From Pontibacter diazotrophicus (lineage in GTDB: Bacteria; Bacteroidota; Bacteroidia; Cytophagales; Hymenobacteraceae), in NCBI RefSeq assembly GCF_003367245.1, contig NZ_QRGR01000005.1, positions 1-64,000 of the forward strand: 64,000 bases of DNA, in the 5' to 3' direction. Made by a program: the position numbers and the translations under genes. Shown piece after piece: positions 35,359 to 44,539 of the stretch (position 1 is its first letter; each line of letters opens with the position of its first letter). The notes below the pieces were generated by a model that saw nothing but the letters and a program-made list of their open reading frames with translations, was not told the DNA's origin and made no database searches.

Positions 35359-35438
35359 GTGGAACATAAACCCTTGAACGAAAGTACAATACAGCAAGCT
35401 GCAAAAAGCAGGCACAGCGCCCCTAAAGCGGACATAGC

Positions 35439-36719
35439 ATGGAAGACAAACGATTTAACTATACCAAACTCACAAAAGAGAAGGACTTAGATGTATTAAT
35501 GGAGGAGATAGGAGATGCCCGTGTAGTGATGCTGGGGGAAGCCTCCCACGGCACCTCAGAATACTACACCTGGCGCACCGCCATCTCAAGAAGGCTGATA
35601 CAGGAAAAGGGCTTCAGCTTTGTAGCGGTGGAAGGCGACTGGCCGGAGTGTTACGCGGTAAACCGGCTTATAAAAGCTTACCCGAATGCTGGGAGCAAAA
35701 TTGCAGATGTGCTGCAGGTTTATAGGCGCTGGCCAACCTGGATGTGGGCCAACTGGGAAGTAGCGGCTTTAGTAGAGTGGCTGCGCGATCATAATCATTT
35801 GAAAATCGGCAAAGAGAAAGCCGGTTTCTATGGTCTCGATGTGTATAGCCTATGGGAATCGCTGGACCAGATCGTGAATTACCTGGAAAGTATTGACGGA
35901 CAAGCTGCAGAAGCTGCCCGCAACGCTATCAATTGTTTTGAGCCTTTTAAACGCGACCCGCAGGAGTATGCACGGGCTACTGCTTTTGTACCCACAGACT
36001 GTGAGAATGAGGTGATTGAGATGCTTCAGCGGGTACAGTCTCGGAGAGTTTATTCCGAGGATCCGGAAGGCGAGTTTAACACAAAGCAGAATGCGCTGGT
36101 GGCGGTAAATGCAGAGAAGTATTACCGGGCTATGATGCGGGGAGGCGGGGACTCTTGGAACGTGCGCGACAGCCACATGATGGAAACCTTAGAACGTTTA
36201 CTTGAATTTCATGGTCCGGAGTCGAAAGGCATTGTATGGGAGCATAATACGCACATCGGCGATGCCAGCTATACAGATATGGCGGAAGATGGTATGTTCA
36301 ACATTGGGCAGCTGGCCCGTGAGCGATATGGCCGGGATCAGGTGAAACTGGTAGGCTTCGGCACCTACCAGGGCACCGTAATTGCGGGAAAGTCCTGGGG
36401 TGCCCCGATGCAGAAAATGGATGTGCCACCAGCTGTAGAAGGCAGCTGGGAAGACATACTTCACCGCATGAGCACCGACGATAAAATTATCCTTTCCAGA
36501 GATTTGCGACACGTGCCGGAGCTTCAGCAACGCATAGGGCACAGAGCCATAGGAGTAGTCTATGAGCCAAAGTATGAAGCGTTTGGCAATTACGTGCCCA
36601 CCGTTATCCCGGAGCGCTATGACGCCTTTATTTTCTTTGATGAAACAGAAGCCGTGCATCCACTCCGCATGAAATCCCGCGGGGCTAAAGAACCCGACCT
36701 CTACCCATGGAACTACTGA
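35439..36719 (+). CDS. Erythromycin esterase family protein
   Basis: 426 residues of the erythromycin-esterase-like fold (PF05139). Motifs: VVMLGEASHGTSEYYTWR with the catalytic-site Glu and His, VAVEGDWPECYAVNRL, and IVWEHNTHIGDASY with the second His. The family includes macrolide esterases (Ere) and the succinoglycan-related EreA-like proteins, but most members of this sequence type in environmental Bacteroidota have unknown substrates. Resistance should not be assumed. It is single-gene; its TGA stop lies within a small palindrome (36717-36733). Confidence 0.85.
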   Translation: MEDKRFNYTKLTKEKDLDVLMEEIGDARVVMLGEASHGTSEYYTWRTAISRRLIQEKGFSFVAVEGDWPECYAVNRLIKAYPNAGSKIADVLQVYRRWPTWMWANWEVAALVEWLRDHNHLKIGKEKAGFYGLDVYSLWESLDQIVNYLESIDGQAAEAARNAINCFEPFKRDPQEYARATAFVPTDCENEVIEMLQRVQSRRVYSEDPEGEFNTKQNALVAVNAEKYYRAMMRGGGDSWNVRDSHMMETLERLLEFHGPESKGIVWEHNTHIGDASYTDMAEDGMFNIGQLARERYGRDQVKLVGFGTYQGTVIAGKSWGAPMQKMDVPPAVEGSWEDILHRMSTDDKIILSRDLRHVPELQQRIGHRAIGVVYEPKYEAFGNYVPTVIPERYDAFIFFDETEAVHPLRMKSRGAKEPDLYPWNY

Positions 36720-36732
36720 GCGCGTAGCGCTC

Positions 36733-36876
36733 AATTATGAGTGATGAATTTAGAATTATGAATTGGAAATGAGGATCAGTAAATGATAAAAAATTACTTC
36801 CTGATTTTATGCGGTATCATACCAATTGCATGAAGCTATTTTCCATTCATAATTCAGCATTCATAATTTATAATTC
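36733..36876. repeat. Inverted-repeat-bounded A+T-rich intergenic element
   Basis: The left end (AATTATGAGTGATGAATT, then GAATTATGAATTGGAAA at 36753-36769) and the right end (TTTCCATTCATAATTC at 36840-36855, then further TTCATAATTTATAATTC) are imperfect reverse complements over about 35 bp. The segment is about 145 bp, lies between the stops of two convergent genes and encodes nothing. It resembles in style, not in exact sequence, the elements at 3038-3148 and 3628-4063. Confidence 0.6.
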
Positions 36877-36884
36877 AAAATAAA

Positions 36885-37853
36885 TCACCCTCTCATTACC
36901 AGAAAGGTGATGTAGCTGACGTAGACCAGCAGGAAAAAGACACCGTTCCAGCGGTCGATGGCGTTTCTCTTGCCGATGGGCATTGCCACAATAAGCAAGG
37001 TGCTGGCAAAAATCATCATCACGATATCAGAATTGCTCACTACATCAAAAGGTAAGGGGTTGATGAGGGCACTGATACCTAGTATCCAGACGAGGTTAAA
37101 GATATTAGAACCCACCACGTTGCCTACTGCGATGTCGATGTTTCGGCGGAAAGCAGCCATGGCAGAGGTAACAAGCTCTGGTAAGGAGGTGCCGATGGCT
37201 ACCACCGTAAGCCCGATAAACGATTCGCTTAGCCCAAATGATTGCGCTATGTGCACTGCTCCGTCCACCACCCATTTCCCTCCCAGAAACAAACCAACAA
37301 CTCCCAGCAGTATAAGCAGCACCGACTTCCTAACTGACAGGAGCGGGGCATCGCCCTCAGCATGCGGTATCACCTCATCTTTGTTTGTTTTGGCGATGTT
37401 GTAGATGTACACCATAAAAAGCACAAAGAAGAAGAGTAGAATGGCGCCATCCAGTCGGCTGATATACAGTTCGTCCGTCTTATTCAGCAGCGTGGCATTG
37501 GCAAGAAAACCAACCAGCAGCGTGGCTATAAGCGAGAAGGGGATTTCGGTAAGGATGGTGCTGCGACTAATAGGCAAAGGGCAGATAATAGCTGTAACAC
37601 CCAATATGAGCAGCAGGTTGGCTACGTTACTGCCAAATACATTTCCGATAGCCAGCTCTGACTGCCCCTGTAAGCTCGACAGCACGTTGATGATAAGTTC
37701 CGGGAGTGAGGTGCCGAAGGAGACAATCGTTAGCCCAACTATCATATCTGAAAGTCCGAAACGCTTGGCAATGGAGGTGGAACCTTTTACCAGCACATCA
37801 GCACCTTTGATAAGCAGGAAGAAACCAATTACAAATAAGAAGTATAGAAGCAT
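36885..37853 (-). CDS. Calcium/sodium antiporter
   Basis: Inner-membrane exchanger of the CaCA superfamily (YrbG-like), about ten helices in two inverted halves, 322 residues from ATG 37853 (MLLYFLFVIGFFLLIKGAD). The start at 37898 adds 15 polar residues. Both alpha-repeats are intact: GLTIVSFGTSLPELIINV in the first half and GLTVVAIGTSLPELVTSAM in the second, with GNVFGSNVANLLLILG and GNVVGSNIFNLVWILG after them. These carry the ion-binding acidic residues. Convergent with the esterase-family gene. Confidence 0.93.
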   Translation of the reverse strand: MLLYFLFVIGFFLLIKGADVLVKGSTSIAKRFGLSDMIVGLTIVSFGTSLPELIINVLSSLQGQSELAIGNVFGSNVANLLLILGVTAIICPLPISRSTILTEIPFSLIATLLVGFLANATLLNKTDELYISRLDGAILLFFFVLFMVYIYNIAKTNKDEVIPHAEGDAPLLSVRKSVLLILLGVVGLFLGGKWVVDGAVHIAQSFGLSESFIGLTVVAIGTSLPELVTSAMAAFRRNIDIAVGNVVGSNIFNLVWILGISALINPLPFDVVSNSDIVMMIFASTLLIVAMPIGKRNAIDRWNGVFFLLVYVSYITFLVMRG

Positions 37854-37915
37854 GTCAGGGGAGTCGTGTTTGTCTGTTTTCTTGTTACCTGTCGGCAAGT
37901 ACTTAGACCAAGGTT

Positions 37916-37960
37916 AAAAAAAGATGGCTGCTCATAGCCTCTGAAGCTTTGAGCAGCCAT
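37916..37960 (-). terminator. Rho-independent terminator of yebC
   Basis: Minus-strand arms from ATGGCTGCTCA (complement 37950-37960) and TGAGCAGCCAT (37924-37934), followed by CTTTTTTT. It lies 20 bp past the yebC stop. Confidence 0.85.
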
Positions 37961-37980
37961 TTATGCTGATGAACGCAGGG

Positions 37981-38688
37981 TTATTGCATGTTGTGGTAAA
38001 CCGCCTGTATATCGTCGTCTTCCTCGAAACGCTCAATCAGGTTCATTACTTCTTCTTCCTGCTCCTCCGTTAATTCGGTTCTGGTTGTCGGGATGCGCTG
38101 CACATCGGCACTCACTACCTCCAGCCCTTTTTCCTCCAGCCCTTTCTGCATGTTGCCGAACTCGGTGAAAGGTGTTTCAATGATGATTTCCCCCTCATGC
38201 TCGTATATCTCCTCGGCACCAAAATCTATCAGTTCCAGCTCTAGTTCGTCCAGGTCAACGCCTTCAGCATTGATTTTAAAGATGCCTTTGCGCTCAAACA
38301 AGAAGTCAAGGGAACCGGTTTTGCCTAAAGTGCCGCCTCCTTTGGAAAAATGCATACGCACGTTGGCAACGGTACGGTTCAGGTTATCGGTGGCGCACTC
38401 CACTACCACAGCAATGCCATGTGGGGCGTAGCCTTCATATACTACTTCTTCGTAATCTTTCTCTTCTTTAGAAGATGCTCTTTTAATGGCTGCCTCAATA
38501 CGGTCTTTCGGCATGTTCACGCCTTTGGCGTTCTGGATGGCCGTGCGCAGTCGTGAGTTAGTGTCAGGGCTCGGGCCGCTTTCTTTCACGGCCATTACTA
38601 TCTCTTTGCCGAGGCGCGTAAAGGCCTTCGACATTTTATCCCAGCGTTTAAACTTTCGGGCTTTTCGGAATTCAAATGCTCTTCCCAT
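37981..38688 (-). CDS. yebC: YebC/PmpR family protein
   Basis: 235 residues of the YebC family, long annotated as DNA-binding regulators and more recently linked to relief of ribosome stalling. Features: a basic N-terminus (MGRAFEFRKARKFKRWDKMS), the family motif GPSPDTNSRLRTAIQNAK with the NMPKDRIEAAI helix, YEGYAPHGIAVVVECATDN, and a highly acidic C-terminus (ELTEEQEEEVMNLIERFEED). The usual GHSKW start is replaced here by GRAFE, as in many Bacteroidota. Single gene. Confidence 0.92.
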   Translation of the reverse strand: MGRAFEFRKARKFKRWDKMSKAFTRLGKEIVMAVKESGPSPDTNSRLRTAIQNAKGVNMPKDRIEAAIKRASSKEEKDYEEVVYEGYAPHGIAVVVECATDNLNRTVANVRMHFSKGGGTLGKTGSLDFLFERKGIFKINAEGVDLDELELELIDFGAEEIYEHEGEIIIETPFTEFGNMQKGLEEKGLEVVSADVQRIPTTRTELTEEQEEEVMNLIERFEEDDDIQAVYHNMQ

Positions 38689-38710
38689 GGTATGAGTTAA
38701 GTGTAGATTA

Positions 38711-38718
38711 CAAAGTTA
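38711..38718 (-). promoter_or_regulatory. -7 box for yebC
   Basis: The minus strand reads TAACTTTG, 23 bp upstream of the yebC ATG. Confidence 0.45.
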
Positions 38719-38746
38719 GGCAGCTTACGCGTAAATTGATAGTAAA

Positions 38747-38895
38747 TTCGTTGTGCGTTGTTCGTTTTTGGTTATTTGTGTTCACTTACACATATAATTT
38801 CTCCATTGCCTTATTTCTCTGTCTAGGAGTAAAGAGGTGACAATACGACTAAAGATTTAGTACAAATAGGGAGCCCGAACAACGAGCAACGAAAA
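38747..38895. repeat. Inverted-repeat-bounded intergenic element, third type
   Basis: The left end TTCGTTGTGCGTTGTTCG (38749-38766) and right end CGAACAACGAGCAACGAA (38877-38894) are reverse complements with two mismatches. The 148-bp segment between yebC and the ABC gene encodes nothing. The word ATTCGTTGTGCGTT recurs at 33098-33111 in the leader of the E2 gene. Confidence 0.6.
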
Positions 38896-38896
38896 A

Positions 38897-39529
38897 CTAC
38901 TTCCTGGAGGAGTTATGATAATCTGAAATGAGGAGGTGGTGTTTGCAGAAGCTGTACTCATGCTGAATATTGGAAGCCACAATGATCAGGCGGCCTTCCT
39001 GGTTCTGTGCTACATGTTCCTGGTACCAGGCGACACCTTCCTGATCCAGGTTCGTGGTTGGTTCATCCAGCAGCAGGAGAGGGGTATCAGAATAGATGGC
39101 CAGGCCCAGTTTCAGGCGCTGCTTCATACCTGATGAGAAGTCCTTCACAAATTTATTTTTTGCTCTCTGCAGCTCCATGCGGTCTATGAGTTCCAGGTGG
39201 GAGAGCTGGTGGCGAAGGGGCTTAAAGCGGGTGTGGAACTGGAGCATCTCCAGCAGCGTAAACTCCTCCACCAATTCCAAGTAAGGGGCTGTAAGCGACA
39301 GCTGCCGGTAGGCTTGGTCGGGAGCTAGTGCTTTATGCTCCAGGGTATAGGCTATCTCGCCCTCGCTGTGCATGTTGTACCCGGCAATGGTTGTAAGAAG
39401 AGTGGATTTCCCGGACCCGTTACGCCCCAGTATGGCATAAGAGCTCCCCGACTCAAAAGTATAAGTCAGGTTCCGGAAAATCCACTCGTAATTATAGCGT
39501 TTACCTAATTTGCTTAGGTTAATTTGCAT
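38897..39529 (-). CDS. ABC transporter ATP-binding protein
   Basis: Single nucleotide-binding subunit, 210 residues from ATG 39529 (MQINLSKLGKRYNYEWIF). Walker A YAILGRNGSGKSTLL near residue 30, Q-loop region in QLSLTAPYLEL, signature KDFSSGMKQRLKLGLAI, Walker B TPLLLLDEPTTNLD. The start codon lies inside the end of lpxA (11-bp overlap), so translation is probably coupled. No permease gene is adjacent, so the partner is unknown; a role in envelope or lipid export is only suggested by position. Confidence 0.88.
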   Translation of the reverse strand: MQINLSKLGKRYNYEWIFRNLTYTFESGSSYAILGRNGSGKSTLLTTIAGYNMHSEGEIAYTLEHKALAPDQAYRQLSLTAPYLELVEEFTLLEMLQFHTRFKPLRHQLSHLELIDRMELQRAKNKFVKDFSSGMKQRLKLGLAIYSDTPLLLLDEPTTNLDQEGVAWYQEHVAQNQEGRLIIVASNIQHEYSFCKHHLLISDYHNSSRK

Positions 39530-40310
39530 CTTTGGCAAAATAGCTCTTGATGATACCGCGGCCCGAATTGCGCACAAAGTTCAGTATCTCGTCGCGCTCA
39601 TTGCTTGGAGCCAGTTCTAATTCAATCTTATCCAGCGCCTCAGTATAGTTCATGCCGCTCATAAACAGGAGCCTGTACACATGCTGTATATCATTGATCT
39701 GCTCGCTGCTAAAGCCCCGGCGGCGCAAGCCAATCGAGTTAATGCCTGCATACGTAAGCGGCTCGCGCGCTGCTTTCACGTAAGGAGGAACATCTTTACG
39801 CACTAGGGAACCGCCGGAAACCATGGCGTGTGCCCCAATCTTCACGAACTGGTGTGCCGCACTGGAGCCTCCAATGATGGCGTAGTCGCCCATCTCCACG
39901 TGTCCGCCTAGCTGCACAGCATTTACCAGGATACAGTTATTGCCTATAATGCAGTCGTGGGCAATATGGGCGTAAGACATCACCAGGCAATTGCTGCCCA
40001 CTACGGTCTTCATTTTATCAATAGTGCCGCGGCTAACGGTTACACACTCCCGGATTACGGTATTGTCACCGATAACGGCGGTAGTGTCTTCGCCGGCAAA
40101 CTTCAGATCCTGGGGAACAGAGGAAATAACCGCACCCGGGAAAATTTTACAGTTTTTGCCGATGCGGGCGCCCTCCATAATAGTTACGTTAGGGCCTATC
40201 CAGGTACCTTCGCCAATTTCAACATTTTTATAGATTGTTGAAAAAGGCTCTACTACTACGTTCTGCGCGATTTTAGCCTCTGGATGTATGTATGCTAATG
40301 GCTGGTTCAT
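39519..40310 (-). CDS. lpxA: Acyl-ACP-UDP-N-acetylglucosamine O-acyltransferase
   Basis: First committed step of lipid A synthesis in the cytosol. 263 residues with about ten hexapeptide turns forming the left-handed beta-helix, and a C-terminal helical domain (YRLLFMSGMNYTEALDKIEL). The catalytic histidine is in LVMSYAHIAHDCIIGN and the substrate patch in GGHVEMGDYAIIGG. It overlaps lpxC-fabZ upstream by 4 bp and the ABC gene downstream, forming one operon. Confidence 0.96.
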   Translation of the reverse strand: MNQPLAYIHPEAKIAQNVVVEPFSTIYKNVEIGEGTWIGPNVTIMEGARIGKNCKIFPGAVISSVPQDLKFAGEDTTAVIGDNTVIRECVTVSRGTIDKMKTVVGSNCLVMSYAHIAHDCIIGNNCILVNAVQLGGHVEMGDYAIIGGSSAAHQFVKIGAHAMVSGGSLVRKDVPPYVKAAREPLTYAGINSIGLRRRGFSSEQINDIQHVYRLLFMSGMNYTEALDKIELELAPSNERDEILNFVRNSGRGIIKSYFAKDAN

Positions 40311-41701
40311 GCGTCTTTTTTTACTATGCTTGCCGACATTTCGGCTTCCATTACCAGTTGCCCGGCTACGAAAGCTTGGCCAGACATTTTGGCAATACCG
40401 CGCTTTATAGGCGCCAGCAGTTCACATTTGAATATGATAGTATCGCCCGGAATTACTTTTCGCTTAAAGCGGCATCTGTCTACGCCAAGGAAGTAAGTCC
40501 AGTAATCTTCCGGATTATCCACAGTGCTTAAAACAAGGATACCTCCCGTCTGGGCCATGGCCTCTATCTGTATAACACCTGGCAGAACCGGGTTGCCCGG
40601 GAAGTGCCCCTGAAAGAAGGGCTCGTTTAGGGTGACGTTCTTCACACCAGTCACGGTGGTCTCGTCTAAATGTATGATTTTGTCAATCAGCAGGAAAGGA
40701 TACCGGTGTGGCAAAGTTGCCGCAATCTGGTTAATATCCATGACCGGCTTCTTTTTTGGGTCGTAAGTCGGCACGTTTTTGATGGCCGCTTCGCGAATCA
40801 TCTTCTTTACCTTTTTAGCAAAGGCCACATTGGCGGCATGACCCGGTCGTGCCGCTAAGATCTGGCCCTTAATTGGCCGACCTATCAGGGCAAGGTCACC
40901 CATCAGGTCGAGTAGTTTATGACGGGCTGGCTCGTTTTTAAAGCGCAAATCGGTGTTGTTCAGCACTCCTTCTTCCTGCACCTGCACCTTCGGCTTCTTC
41001 AGCAGCTCTGACAAGTAAGAAAGTTCTTCATCCTTCACTACCCGATCTACAATCACAATAGCATTGTCTAAATCGCCTCCCTTAATAAGGTTCTGCTTGT
41101 AAAGCGCCTCCAGTTCGTGCAGGAACACAAAGGTGCGGCATGGAGCTATCTCCCCCACAAACTGGGAAAGATTGGTGATAGAAGCGTGTTGACTGCCTAA
41201 AACAGGCGAATTATAGTCTACCATGGCCGTGAGGCGGTAGTCATCGAGTGGCAGGGCCACAATTTCCACGCCCCGGCTCTCATCTTTATAAGTAATGCCT
41301 GAGGGTATCTCAAAGTAATTGCGAAGGGCATTCTGCTCCTGAAACCCAACACTCTGCAACGCCTTCACAAACTCAATAGAGGAACCGTCCATGATCGGTG
41401 GTTCCGGGCCGTCGAGTTCTATCAGGACATTGTCAAGTTGGAGACCAACAAGTGCCGCAAGCGTGTGCTCCACCGTATTTACGCGTGCGCCGTTCTGCTC
41501 AATGGTTGTACCCCGCGACAGATCCACTACATTGTCGGCATCGGCGTCCACTATCGGTTGGTCAGGCAAGTCAATGCGCTGGAACTTATAGCCATGGTTG
41601 ATAGGAGCAGGCTTAAAGGTCATGTTAGAAACTACGCCTGTATGCAGCCCAATGCCCGATACAGTTACCGGCGCGTTAATAGTATGCTGTTTATCGTTCA
41701 T
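40307..41701 (-). CDS. lpxC-fabZ: Bifunctional LpxC deacetylase / FabZ dehydratase
   Basis: A fusion of two enzymes in 464 residues. Residues ~1-305 are UDP-3-O-acyl-GlcNAc deacetylase: zinc ligands in VEHTLAALVG and in the HKLLDLMGDLAL motif (His and Asp). Residues ~315-464 are 3-hydroxyacyl-ACP dehydratase: LPHRYPFLLIDKI, and the catalytic His and Glu in GHFPGNPVLPGVIQIEAMAQ. The fusion is a known feature of Bacteroidota and couples lipid A commitment to fatty-acid elongation. Overlaps lpxA by 4 bp. Confidence 0.96.
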   Translation of the reverse strand: MNDKQHTINAPVTVSGIGLHTGVVSNMTFKPAPINHGYKFQRIDLPDQPIVDADADNVVDLSRGTTIEQNGARVNTVEHTLAALVGLQLDNVLIELDGPEPPIMDGSSIEFVKALQSVGFQEQNALRNYFEIPSGITYKDESRGVEIVALPLDDYRLTAMVDYNSPVLGSQHASITNLSQFVGEIAPCRTFVFLHELEALYKQNLIKGGDLDNAIVIVDRVVKDEELSYLSELLKKPKVQVQEEGVLNNTDLRFKNEPARHKLLDLMGDLALIGRPIKGQILAARPGHAANVAFAKKVKKMIREAAIKNVPTYDPKKKPVMDINQIAATLPHRYPFLLIDKIIHLDETTVTGVKNVTLNEPFFQGHFPGNPVLPGVIQIEAMAQTGGILVLSTVDNPEDYWTYFLGVDRCRFKRKVIPGDTIIFKCELLAPIKRGIAKMSGQAFVAGQLVMEAEMSASIVKKDA

Positions 41702-41794
41702 TCACGTATCTTAGTCGTGTTAGGTGCTTACTTTCAGAACAAGAGCGGTAGTCCATGTAAAGCATTACAGGACCTTTTCCATTTGTTGCCGTTG

Positions 41795-41802
41795 CAAACT
41801 TA
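41795..41802 (-). promoter_or_regulatory. -7 box for lpxC-fabZ
   Basis: The minus strand reads TAAGTTTG, about 95 bp upstream of the ATG. The same octamer precedes lpxD (42943-42950). Confidence 0.45.
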
Positions 41803-41865
41803 AGATATTATATAAGCTATTACCACTTTTTATTCTGAAAGTAGCAGGAGCATGCGCTGGTCCGG

Positions 41866-42894
41866 CTAATTGGCCATTTTATCTTTCAGCAGTTCCAGTT
41901 CCCGTTGCAACTCAGGTAATTTGCGGAATACTGCCATGGCGCGCAGGTTCTGCTTATAGTCGAAAGCAGGGGAGCCCTGTATAATCGTGCCTGTCTCTTT
42001 TACAGACTTGGATACACCTGACTGGGCGCCGATGGTTGTTTTGTCGGCGATGCTGATGTGCCCTACAATGCCTACCTGGCCGGCAACAACACAATTGTTA
42101 CCTATTTTAGCAGAGCCGGATATTCCTGTCTGTGAAGCTACAACAGTGTTCGCGCCAATCTCTACATTGTGCGCAATCTGTACAAGGTTATCTATTTTGG
42201 TGCCCTTGCGGATAACAGTAGAACCCATGGTGGCACAATCAATGGTGGTGTTGGCTCCGATGGATATATCGTCCTCCAGCACGACATTCCCAATCTGGGG
42301 GATTGTCTTATAGGTGCCGTCAGGCTGAGGAGCAAAGCCGAAACCATCGCTGCCTATTACAGCCCCTGAATGGATGGTGCAGTTACTTCCTACAACTGTA
42401 TTGGCGTACAGCTTAACCCCTGCAAAAATAGTGGTGTTGTCGCCTATCTGCACATTATCCCCAATATATGCCTGTGGAAAGATGCGCACATTATCTCCTA
42501 TTTTACAGTTGTGGCCAATATAAGAGAAGGCGCCACGGTAATGGTTGTCGCCTATCTGGCTGTCCTTCCCTATAAAACAAGGCTCTTCTACGCCTGTTTT
42601 AGCGGCAATCAGGGCCTGCTGGTAGTACTGTAGCAAAGAGGAAAAGCTGGAATAAGGGTCAGCAACGCGTATAAGAGCAGCAGAAATAGCTTTTTTTATT
42701 TCCAGCTTATCAGATACAATAACAGCGCTTGCGTTTGTGGAATATAAAAATGCCTCGTATTTGGGGTTTGCTAAAAAGGCAAGAGCGCCTGTGTTGGCCT
42801 CTTCTATTTTAGCTAATGTGTTGACTTTCGCTGACTTGTCTCCTTCTACCGTGCCCTGCAGCAGGTCAGCTATCTGTTGAACAGTAAATTCCAT
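41866..42894 (-). CDS. lpxD: UDP-3-O-(3-hydroxyacyl)glucosamine N-acyltransferase
   Basis: Third step of lipid A synthesis. 342 residues: an N-terminal uridine-binding domain ([30 protein letters not shown]), a long hexapeptide beta-helix including [18 protein letters not shown] and the catalytic His in [14 protein letters not shown], and a C-terminal helix ([18 protein letters not shown]) for trimer and acyl-carrier contact. A 164-bp gap with its own promoter-like box separates it from lpxC-fabZ. Confidence 0.96.
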   Translation of the reverse strand: MEFTVQQIADLLQGTVEGDKSAKVNTLAKIEEANTGALAFLANPKYEAFLYSTNASAVIVSDKLEIKKAISAALIRVADPYSSFSSLLQYYQQALIAAKTGVEEPCFIGKDSQIGDNHYRGAFSYIGHNCKIGDNVRIFPQAYIGDNVQIGDNTTIFAGVKLYANTVVGSNCTIHSGAVIGSDGFGFAPQPDGTYKTIPQIGNVVLEDDISIGANTTIDCATMGSTVIRKGTKIDNLVQIAHNVEIGANTVVASQTGISGSAKIGNNCVVAGQVGIVGHISIADKTTIGAQSGVSKSVKETGTIIQGSPAFDYKQNLRAMAVFRKLPELQRELELLKDKMAN

Positions 42895-42942
42895 TTTGTA
42901 AAATTAGAGCAAAAACTTAAAAAGGCTAATGCTTGGGGGGTG

Positions 42943-42950
42943 CAAACTTA
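42943..42950 (-). promoter_or_regulatory. -7 box for lpxD
   Basis: The minus strand reads TAAGTTTG, about 50 bp upstream of the lpxD ATG, identical to the lpxC-fabZ box. Confidence 0.45.
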
Positions 42951-43112
42951 ACAAAAAAACACAGCGGCCTTTACCAGGAAGAGAACATTTATACTCATAA
43001 GGTTGCACGCGCAGCATCCTAAAGAATATCACCTTAGTAAGTTATATTCAGTCTGGATTTATAAAGCCTTCATTCTTTACACTATCCACTTTCCCTGGTG
43101 CTGAACAGAATC

Positions 43113-44345
43113 TTATAGCGTAGCCACCTCTTTGGGGTAACACACGTAGTATTTCTCCACCTTCGTGCTCAAAGCCCGGATGCTGGGCAGGTCAGAGGCA
43201 TCGGCTACATCTACTATATAGCCGGATTTGGTGAGCATGTTGATGGTCTGGCCCTCTACATCGTAGGCGTTATTGCTTATTTTGCCTGATATCATCAGAT
43301 ACTTTACCTCGTCTTCGCTTACGTCAAATTTTTCCTGCACCAGTTCGCTTATCCCCAGCAGCATGTCCTCTTCAATAGGCTTGCTCGAGATAATAACTTT
43401 AAAGAGCCGGCGGCTCAGGATGCTGTTAGAAAGGAAGGAGAGCACCTTGTCCGGGTGTGCGGCCCACAATTTAATGCCGCCCCAGACGTCGTGGTCATCC
43501 AGGCTCACGAAGCGCTCCAAAATGCTGTTGTCTTGCTTAAAGTCCTGCATCGTGAGGTCGGAAGCGAGGAAGAACCTGAGGTTGGGGCTGGCTGGCACTT
43601 CCACGCCCTGCTGCATAAGCTCACGAGCCCGCTGCACTACGCGCAGCACCATGTTTTCGGCGCTTATCACGGTCTTATGCAGGTATACCTGCCAGTACAT
43701 CAGGCGGCGGCTCACCAGAAAGTTCTCGATGCTATAGATGGCCTTTTCCTCTACCACCAGCTGGTCATTGGCCACATCCAGCATTTTTATGATGCGATCG
43801 GCACCAATTTTGCCTTCATACACACCCGTGTAAAAGCTGTCCCGGTTCAGGTAATCCAAGCGGTCCACATCCAACTGGCTCGACACCAGCTGGTGAAAGA
43901 ACCTGCGCTCGTACTTGTCTTTGAAAATATCTATGGCCAGGTTCAGTCTCCCGTCAAAAGCCTCGTTCAGCATCTGCATGATGTGCAGGGAGAGGTCCTC
44001 GTGGTGTACGTTTTTGAAGATAGCCGTTTCCAAGGCATGTGAAAAAGGACCGTGCCCGATGTCGTGCAGCAGGATGGCGATCAGCGACGCTTCGAGTTCT
44101 TTATCGTTTATTTCGTTATTTTTACTTTTTAATGTTTGCAGCGCTGTATCCATCAGGTGCATCGCACCCAGGGCGTGGTGAAAGCGTGTATGGAGCGCGC
44201 CCGGGTATACCATCTCCGTCAGCCCCAGTTGCTTGATACGGCGCAGGCGCTGAAAGTAGGGGTGGTTAATGATGTCGAAGAGAAAGTCAGAGGGTACGGT
44301 GATAAAGCCGTAGACAGGGTCGTTGAGTATTTTTTTCTTGTTCAC
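43113..44345 (-). CDS. HD domain phosphohydrolase
   Basis: 410 residues of the dNTP triphosphohydrolase-like HD family (SAMHD1/YdhJ group). The metal site is clear: FQRLRRIKQLGL, GALHTRFHHALGAMHLM with the first His, LLHDIGHGPFSHALE with the HD pair, and SSQLDVDRLDYLNRDSFYTG carrying the distal Asp. Substrate unknown; dNTPs or another phosphorylated nucleotide are plausible. It is divergent from porX across about 190 bp of A+T-rich DNA. Confidence 0.88.
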   Translation of the reverse strand: MNKKKILNDPVYGFITVPSDFLFDIINHPYFQRLRRIKQLGLTEMVYPGALHTRFHHALGAMHLMDTALQTLKSKNNEINDKELEASLIAILLHDIGHGPFSHALETAIFKNVHHEDLSLHIMQMLNEAFDGRLNLAIDIFKDKYERRFFHQLVSSQLDVDRLDYLNRDSFYTGVYEGKIGADRIIKMLDVANDQLVVEEKAIYSIENFLVSRRLMYWQVYLHKTVISAENMVLRVVQRARELMQQGVEVPASPNLRFFLASDLTMQDFKQDNSILERFVSLDDHDVWGGIKLWAAHPDKVLSFLSNSILSRRLFKVIISSKPIEEDMLLGISELVQEKFDVSEDEVKYLMISGKISNNAYDVEGQTINMLTKSGYIVDVADASDLPSIRALSTKVEKYYVCYPKEVATL

Positions 44346-44539
44346 CTATTAAATTATTGATTGATAGATGGCTTGATTGTTGGCATATATTATACAATGC
44401 CTGCTGTAATAAAAATCAATCAATTGTATGATGATTCCTTTTTATCGTAAGTATTAAGTATAACCTAGTAGCAATTTAAGTATTTAACAATATTTGATTA
44501 ACAATCAACAACTACCAATTGACAACCAAATAGAAAACT

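Noticed and set aside
35439-36719. Macrolide resistance gene
   Set aside because: Family membership alone does not show macrolide hydrolysis; there is no mobile context or other resistance gene.
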